A DNA stretch of 64,000 nt from Arthrobacter terricola (GTDB lineage: Bacteria > Actinomycetota > Actinomycetes > Actinomycetales > Micrococcaceae): assembly GCF_004354015.1 (NCBI RefSeq), contig NZ_SMRU01000013.1, positions 91,279 through 155,278 on the forward strand, given 5' to 3'. This document shows positions 61,299-64,000 of this stretch, piece by piece. The stretch's first letter is position 1, and every line of letters starts with the position of its first letter. The notes under the pieces are model-generated. The model searched no databases. It was not told the origin of the DNA and saw only the letters and a program-made list of their open reading frames with translations. The translations under genes and the position numbers were made by a program.

Positions 61299-62798
61299 AT
61301 GTCTCTTTTGCTAGGCGAAGCTTTCGAACACGATTCCCTCAAAGCAGCTGACCCCGTGCTGCGGACGGACGTCCCGGAGGCGCTGTCCCGACAAGTCCGC
61401 TGGGTGCATTCAAGCGAAGTCATGGACATCGCTCCCCTCCTGCAAGGCGGAGAACTCCTCCTGACCGGCGGCCAAGCGCTCGCCACTGCATCGGACGAGC
61501 GCCGCCAGGAGTACGTCCGGCAACTCGCGGCGCGCGGCGTGGCGGCCCTTGCCATTGAAACCGGCCCGGATTTGCCCGCGATACCTGTATCCATGCTCTA
61601 CACCGGCGAAACCTGCGGCCTGCCGATCATCGAGTTGCGCAAGGTGGCGCCGTTCGTCGGCATCATGCAAGCCATCAACTCGCAATTGGTGAGCGAATCC
61701 GTGGCGCAACTGCAATTCGGCGACGAGACGAGCCACGCGATGTCCGCGGAACTCGCACACGGCGGCGGCCTGGACCAGCTCCTGGCGGTTCTCGCGCTCC
61801 GGACGGGTGCCAGCGTCAGGCTCGTGTCGCCGTCGGGGGCTACCTTGGGAAGCGCCAGCCCGGACCGGCCCGCCAACGTGGGCGACGCGGAGCCGTCTTG
61901 CAATGTGAACACCGTGGACGTGCCGGTGCGGGGCGTGCTGGCCGCCCGCCTCGAACTGGAAGTGCCCGACGCCGGCGACGCGAACCGTGCGCGGGTGGCC
62001 GGCGAGCGGTGCGTCGACATCATCGGGTTGGCCCTGCTGCAGCGCATGCCGCCAGGACTGAAAGAACTCGCGGGGATTGAACTCATGCGCGCCATCAGCT
62101 CGGGCACTCAACCATGGCGATTGCAGCAACTCGGCCCGGCGTCGGGGTTTTCCGTCGGCGGCGCGGTAACGGCCGTCGTCGTGCGCTCCCCGTCAGCAGG
62201 GCAGCTGCGGACGGAACTGGACAGTATCCTCCACCGCTGCGTGTCCCACGATGCGAGCTACGCGGACAATTCCGAAGTGATCGCATTGGCCGCGCTCCCC
62301 CGGGACCACACTCTTGCGGCACGCTCGGAGCTGATCCGGGCGCTTCACGCGCTGGCAATCCCTGACGGTTCAACGCTGGCGGTGGGTCCGGTGGCACAAG
62401 GGATCGGGGAAGCTTCGTGGTCCCTTGCGGAGGCGCGTCGGACTCTTGAACTCAGGGCAAGAAGCGGAATTTCCGCCGGCATTGTCGATGCCGACGATTT
62501 CGCGGTGGAGCGCTTGGCGGAGGCGGGCCTCGACGCCGGGACGCGGGAAGATTTTGTCCGGCGGCACCTCGGGCCAGTGGTCGAACATGACGAACAGCGC
62601 CGCTCGGAGCTGGTGCGGACGTTGGCCGTTTGGCTGGACACCGGCTGCAACACGGCGCAAGCAGCGCGGGAACTTCATGTGGAACGGCAATCGATGCATC
62701 ACCGGCTGCAACGGATCTTCGAACTGTGCGGTGGAGATCCCCGAGGCACGGGCAGGCTGGCAGCGTTGCACTTGGCCACACGGCTCGTGGGGCTGTAG
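61299..62798 (+). CDS. pucR: PucR family transcriptional regulator
   Basis: Regulator of 499 residues. The N-terminal PucR domain (about 10-130) has the family pattern VRWVHSSEVMDIAPLLQGGELLLTGG. The middle is a GGDEF-like (CdaR) sensory region. The C-terminal helix-turn-helix is of the PucR type: ELVRTLAVWLDTGCNTAQAARELHVERQSMHHRLQRI (about 445-480). PucR proteins activate purine degradation in Bacillus and control many permease-enzyme operons in actinobacteria. It is divergent from the NCS1 permease and deacetylase genes, its obvious targets. Start: ATG at 61299. Confidence 0.9.
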   Translation: MSLLLGEAFEHDSLKAADPVLRTDVPEALSRQVRWVHSSEVMDIAPLLQGGELLLTGGQALATASDERRQEYVRQLAARGVAALAIETGPDLPAIPVSMLYTGETCGLPIIELRKVAPFVGIMQAINSQLVSESVAQLQFGDETSHAMSAELAHGGGLDQLLAVLALRTGASVRLVSPSGATLGSASPDRPANVGDAEPSCNVNTVDVPVRGVLAARLELEVPDAGDANRARVAGERCVDIIGLALLQRMPPGLKELAGIELMRAISSGTQPWRLQQLGPASGFSVGGAVTAVVVRSPSAGQLRTELDSILHRCVSHDASYADNSEVIALAALPRDHTLAARSELIRALHALAIPDGSTLAVGPVAQGIGEASWSLAEARRTLELRARSGISAGIVDADDFAVERLAEAGLDAGTREDFVRRHLGPVVEHDEQRRSELVRTLAVWLDTGCNTAQAARELHVERQSMHHRLQRIFELCGGDPRGTGRLAALHLATRLVGL

Positions 62799-63269
62799 AC
62801 GGGGCCGGCCACGACACCGGTTCGACGGTTAAGCGATCTCGCGGACGGGCTCCTTCTCCGGGAGGTCTCGCCCCCTCATCCGGCAGCACGCACTGCGGCC
62901 CGCCACGGCTTCCGATCCGCTGAAAGCACGCTTCAATCCGCCTGAAATCTGATCAAAGATCCATGCCTCATGCTGCTCGATCGCGCCTGTTTTCAGTCGC
63001 TTAACCCAGTACCGTGAGGCGACTCCCCCTAAAACAAGCCCGACGGCGGTCGACCCGCCCACCGTCGGGCCCTGAAACGTGCCTCAAAAAAATTCGATCA
63101 AAGATCTAGACAAGGAGTAAATTCTCTCGCTACAGTGACGTAGGGCACACTGCAGGCGGACACCAAGACTGACCGGACTAAGCAAGTCACATACCCCTGC
63201 AGGGGCTCGCATCCTCATTTGATCTGTCTATCTCAGGGACAAGGAAGTCCCGCATTCAAAGGAAATGGC
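62799..63269 (+). other. Intergenic region before the ABC ATPase
   Basis: About 470 bases without a credible gene; a 77-codon frame on the minus strand starts inside a hairpin and looks spurious. It holds a terminator-like hairpin (63038-63070), the palindrome CCCCTGCAGGGG (63194-63205) and a small stem GGGAC/GTCCC (63236-63251), and should contain the promoter of the ABC gene. The main ATG is preceded by ATG GCA TGA, a two-codon frame overlapping the start. Confidence 0.5.
63038..63070. terminator. Hairpin downstream of pucR
   Basis: GCCCGACGG (63038-63046) pairs with CCGTCGGGC (63062-63070). On the minus strand it is followed by TTGTTTTAG, on the plus strand by an A-run. It is some 240 bases after the pucR stop, so it may not belong to that gene. 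Confidence 0.4.
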
Positions 63270-64000
63270 ATGAGCTTCAGTTTTGGCACGAAGGCTCCCC
63301 GGGTATCGATGCACGGGGAGGTCGTGGTCTCCGGGCTTGGGAAGAGTTACGGTCCGGCCCGGGTGTTGTCGGATGTGAACCTGTCCATGGGCGAGGGCGA
63401 GGTCGTGTCGATCATCGGCCCGTCGGGGGCGGGCAAGAGCACGTTCCTGCGGTGCCTGAACTACCTGGAAACACCCACCGAGGGCACCATTGAGATCGGC
63501 GGGGCCCGGGTGGTCGCCGGGGGCAAACGGCCCGAGAAGGCCAGCCTGGACCACCTGCGCCGGGTCACCGGGATGGTGTTCCAAAGCTTCAACCTCTTCC
63601 CGCACCTGACCGTGATGGAAAACATCGCCCTGCCCCAACGCAAGGTCCTGGGCGTGAGCAAGGACCAGGCCCAGGACACCGCGAACAAACTGCTGAAGCG
63701 GGTCGGCCTGCCGGACAAGGCCGCGGCCTACCCCGCCCGGCTCTCCGGAGGCCAGCAGCAACGCATCGCGATCGCCCGCGCCCTGGCCCTGAACCCGAAA
63801 GTCATGCTCTTCGACGAACCGACCTCGGCCCTGGACCCCGAAATCGGCCTCGAAGTATTGGCCGTCATGCGCGACCTCGCCGACGAAGGCATGACCATGC
63901 TCGTCGTCACCCACGAAATGCACTTCGCCCGCGACGTCTCGGACCGGATCATGGTCATGGGCAACGGCGGCGTCCTGGAAATCGGACCCAGCGAACAAGT
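63270..64000 (+). CDS. Amino-acid-type ABC transporter ATP-binding protein (partial)
   Basis: The frame is open to the end of the window, giving the first 243 residues and no stop. The product is a cytoplasmic ATPase for a polar amino acid-type importer (GlnQ/HisP class). Motifs: [18 protein letters not shown] (Walker A), [17 protein letters not shown] (Q-loop), [16 protein letters not shown] (signature), [14 protein letters not shown] (Walker B) and [12 protein letters not shown] (H-loop). The pattern GxMVFQ and FNLFPHLT is typical of amino acid importers. AAAGGAA precedes the ATG at 63270. Partner permease and binding-protein genes should follow beyond the window. Confidence 0.9.
   Translation, partial: MSFSFGTKAPRVSMHGEVVVSGLGKSYGPARVLSDVNLSMGEGEVVSIIGPSGAGKSTFLRCLNYLETPTEGTIEIGGARVVAGGKRPEKASLDHLRRVTGMVFQSFNLFPHLTVMENIALPQRKVLGVSKDQAQDTANKLLKRVGLPDKAAAYPARLSGGQQQRIAIARALALNPKVMLFDEPTSALDPEIGLEVLAVMRDLADEGMTMLVVTHEMHFARDVSDRIMVMGNGGVLEIGPSEQ

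Noticed and set aside
62829..63062. A 77-codon minus-strand frame between pucR and the ABC ATPase
   Set aside because: Its start lies inside a stable hairpin, there is no ribosome binding site, and the translation resembles no protein I know.

Overview
The window is 64 kb of GC-rich actinobacterial chromosome. The best guess is an Arthrobacter-like member of the Micrococcaceae: DUF222-HNH endonuclease, DUF6318 lipoprotein, a TM0106-type nuclease-helicase, a Vsr/McrBC locus, a two-gene heterodimeric ABC exporter, an agmatinase plus ThDP-enzyme operon, GTG/TTG starts with clear Shine-Dalgarno sequences, and likely leaderless genes. The genus is an inference from gene families; there is no rRNA or tRNA gene in the window to confirm it.

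Layout. 0-12.8 kb: DUF2182 membrane protein, an MFS exporter, a secreted GH25-like protein, a lipoprotein, a zinc-ribbon-like protein, a DUF222-HNH endonuclease, a probably leaderless ArsR-SRPBCC regulator, a propeller-like lipoprotein under a Zur/Fur-like box, a winged-helix/X25 fusion, an adenine/adenosine deaminase and two conserved actinobacterial proteins. 12.8-23 kb: a REP-like palindromic element, Tex, a CBS protein, the 1206-residue RecB-like nuclease-helicase, an EmrB/QacA-type exporter and an old-yellow-enzyme reductase. 23-34 kb is an accessory region: an orphan membrane-anchored exonuclease VII-like protein, two tandem copies of a DUF6318/PKD-like gene pair (one broken), a membrane glycosyltransferase with a small partner, Vsr, and McrB/McrC. 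34-43 kb: a DUF5107 protein, a thioesterase, the ABC exporter pair, and a MarR-MFS operon. 43-63 kb is largely nitrogen, amine and purine related: ThDP enzyme and agmatinase, sialidase, an APC permease, glnK-amtB, an XRE-cupin regulator divergent from a sodium:solute symporter, a VIT-type metal transporter, a matrixin-like protease, and an NCS1 permease/deacetylase pair divergent from a PucR regulator. The window ends inside an amino-acid-type ABC ATPase.

How the parts work together. Several units are self-contained: MarR with its exporter and operator; amtB-glnK behind a GlnR-like box; PucR with the NCS1 permease and deacetylase; and Vsr next to McrBC, which both act on mismatched or modified DNA. 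The octamer TGTGAGGC occurs in three of the intergenic regions of the nitrogen-related half, with a near match before agmatinase, so a shared regulator is possible. The strongest candidates for something new are the membrane-anchored ExoVII-like protein in the DUF6318/PKD cluster, the winged-helix/alanine-lysine/X25 fusion, and the metal-box-controlled lipoprotein. No CRISPR array, tRNA, rRNA or complete insertion sequence was seen.
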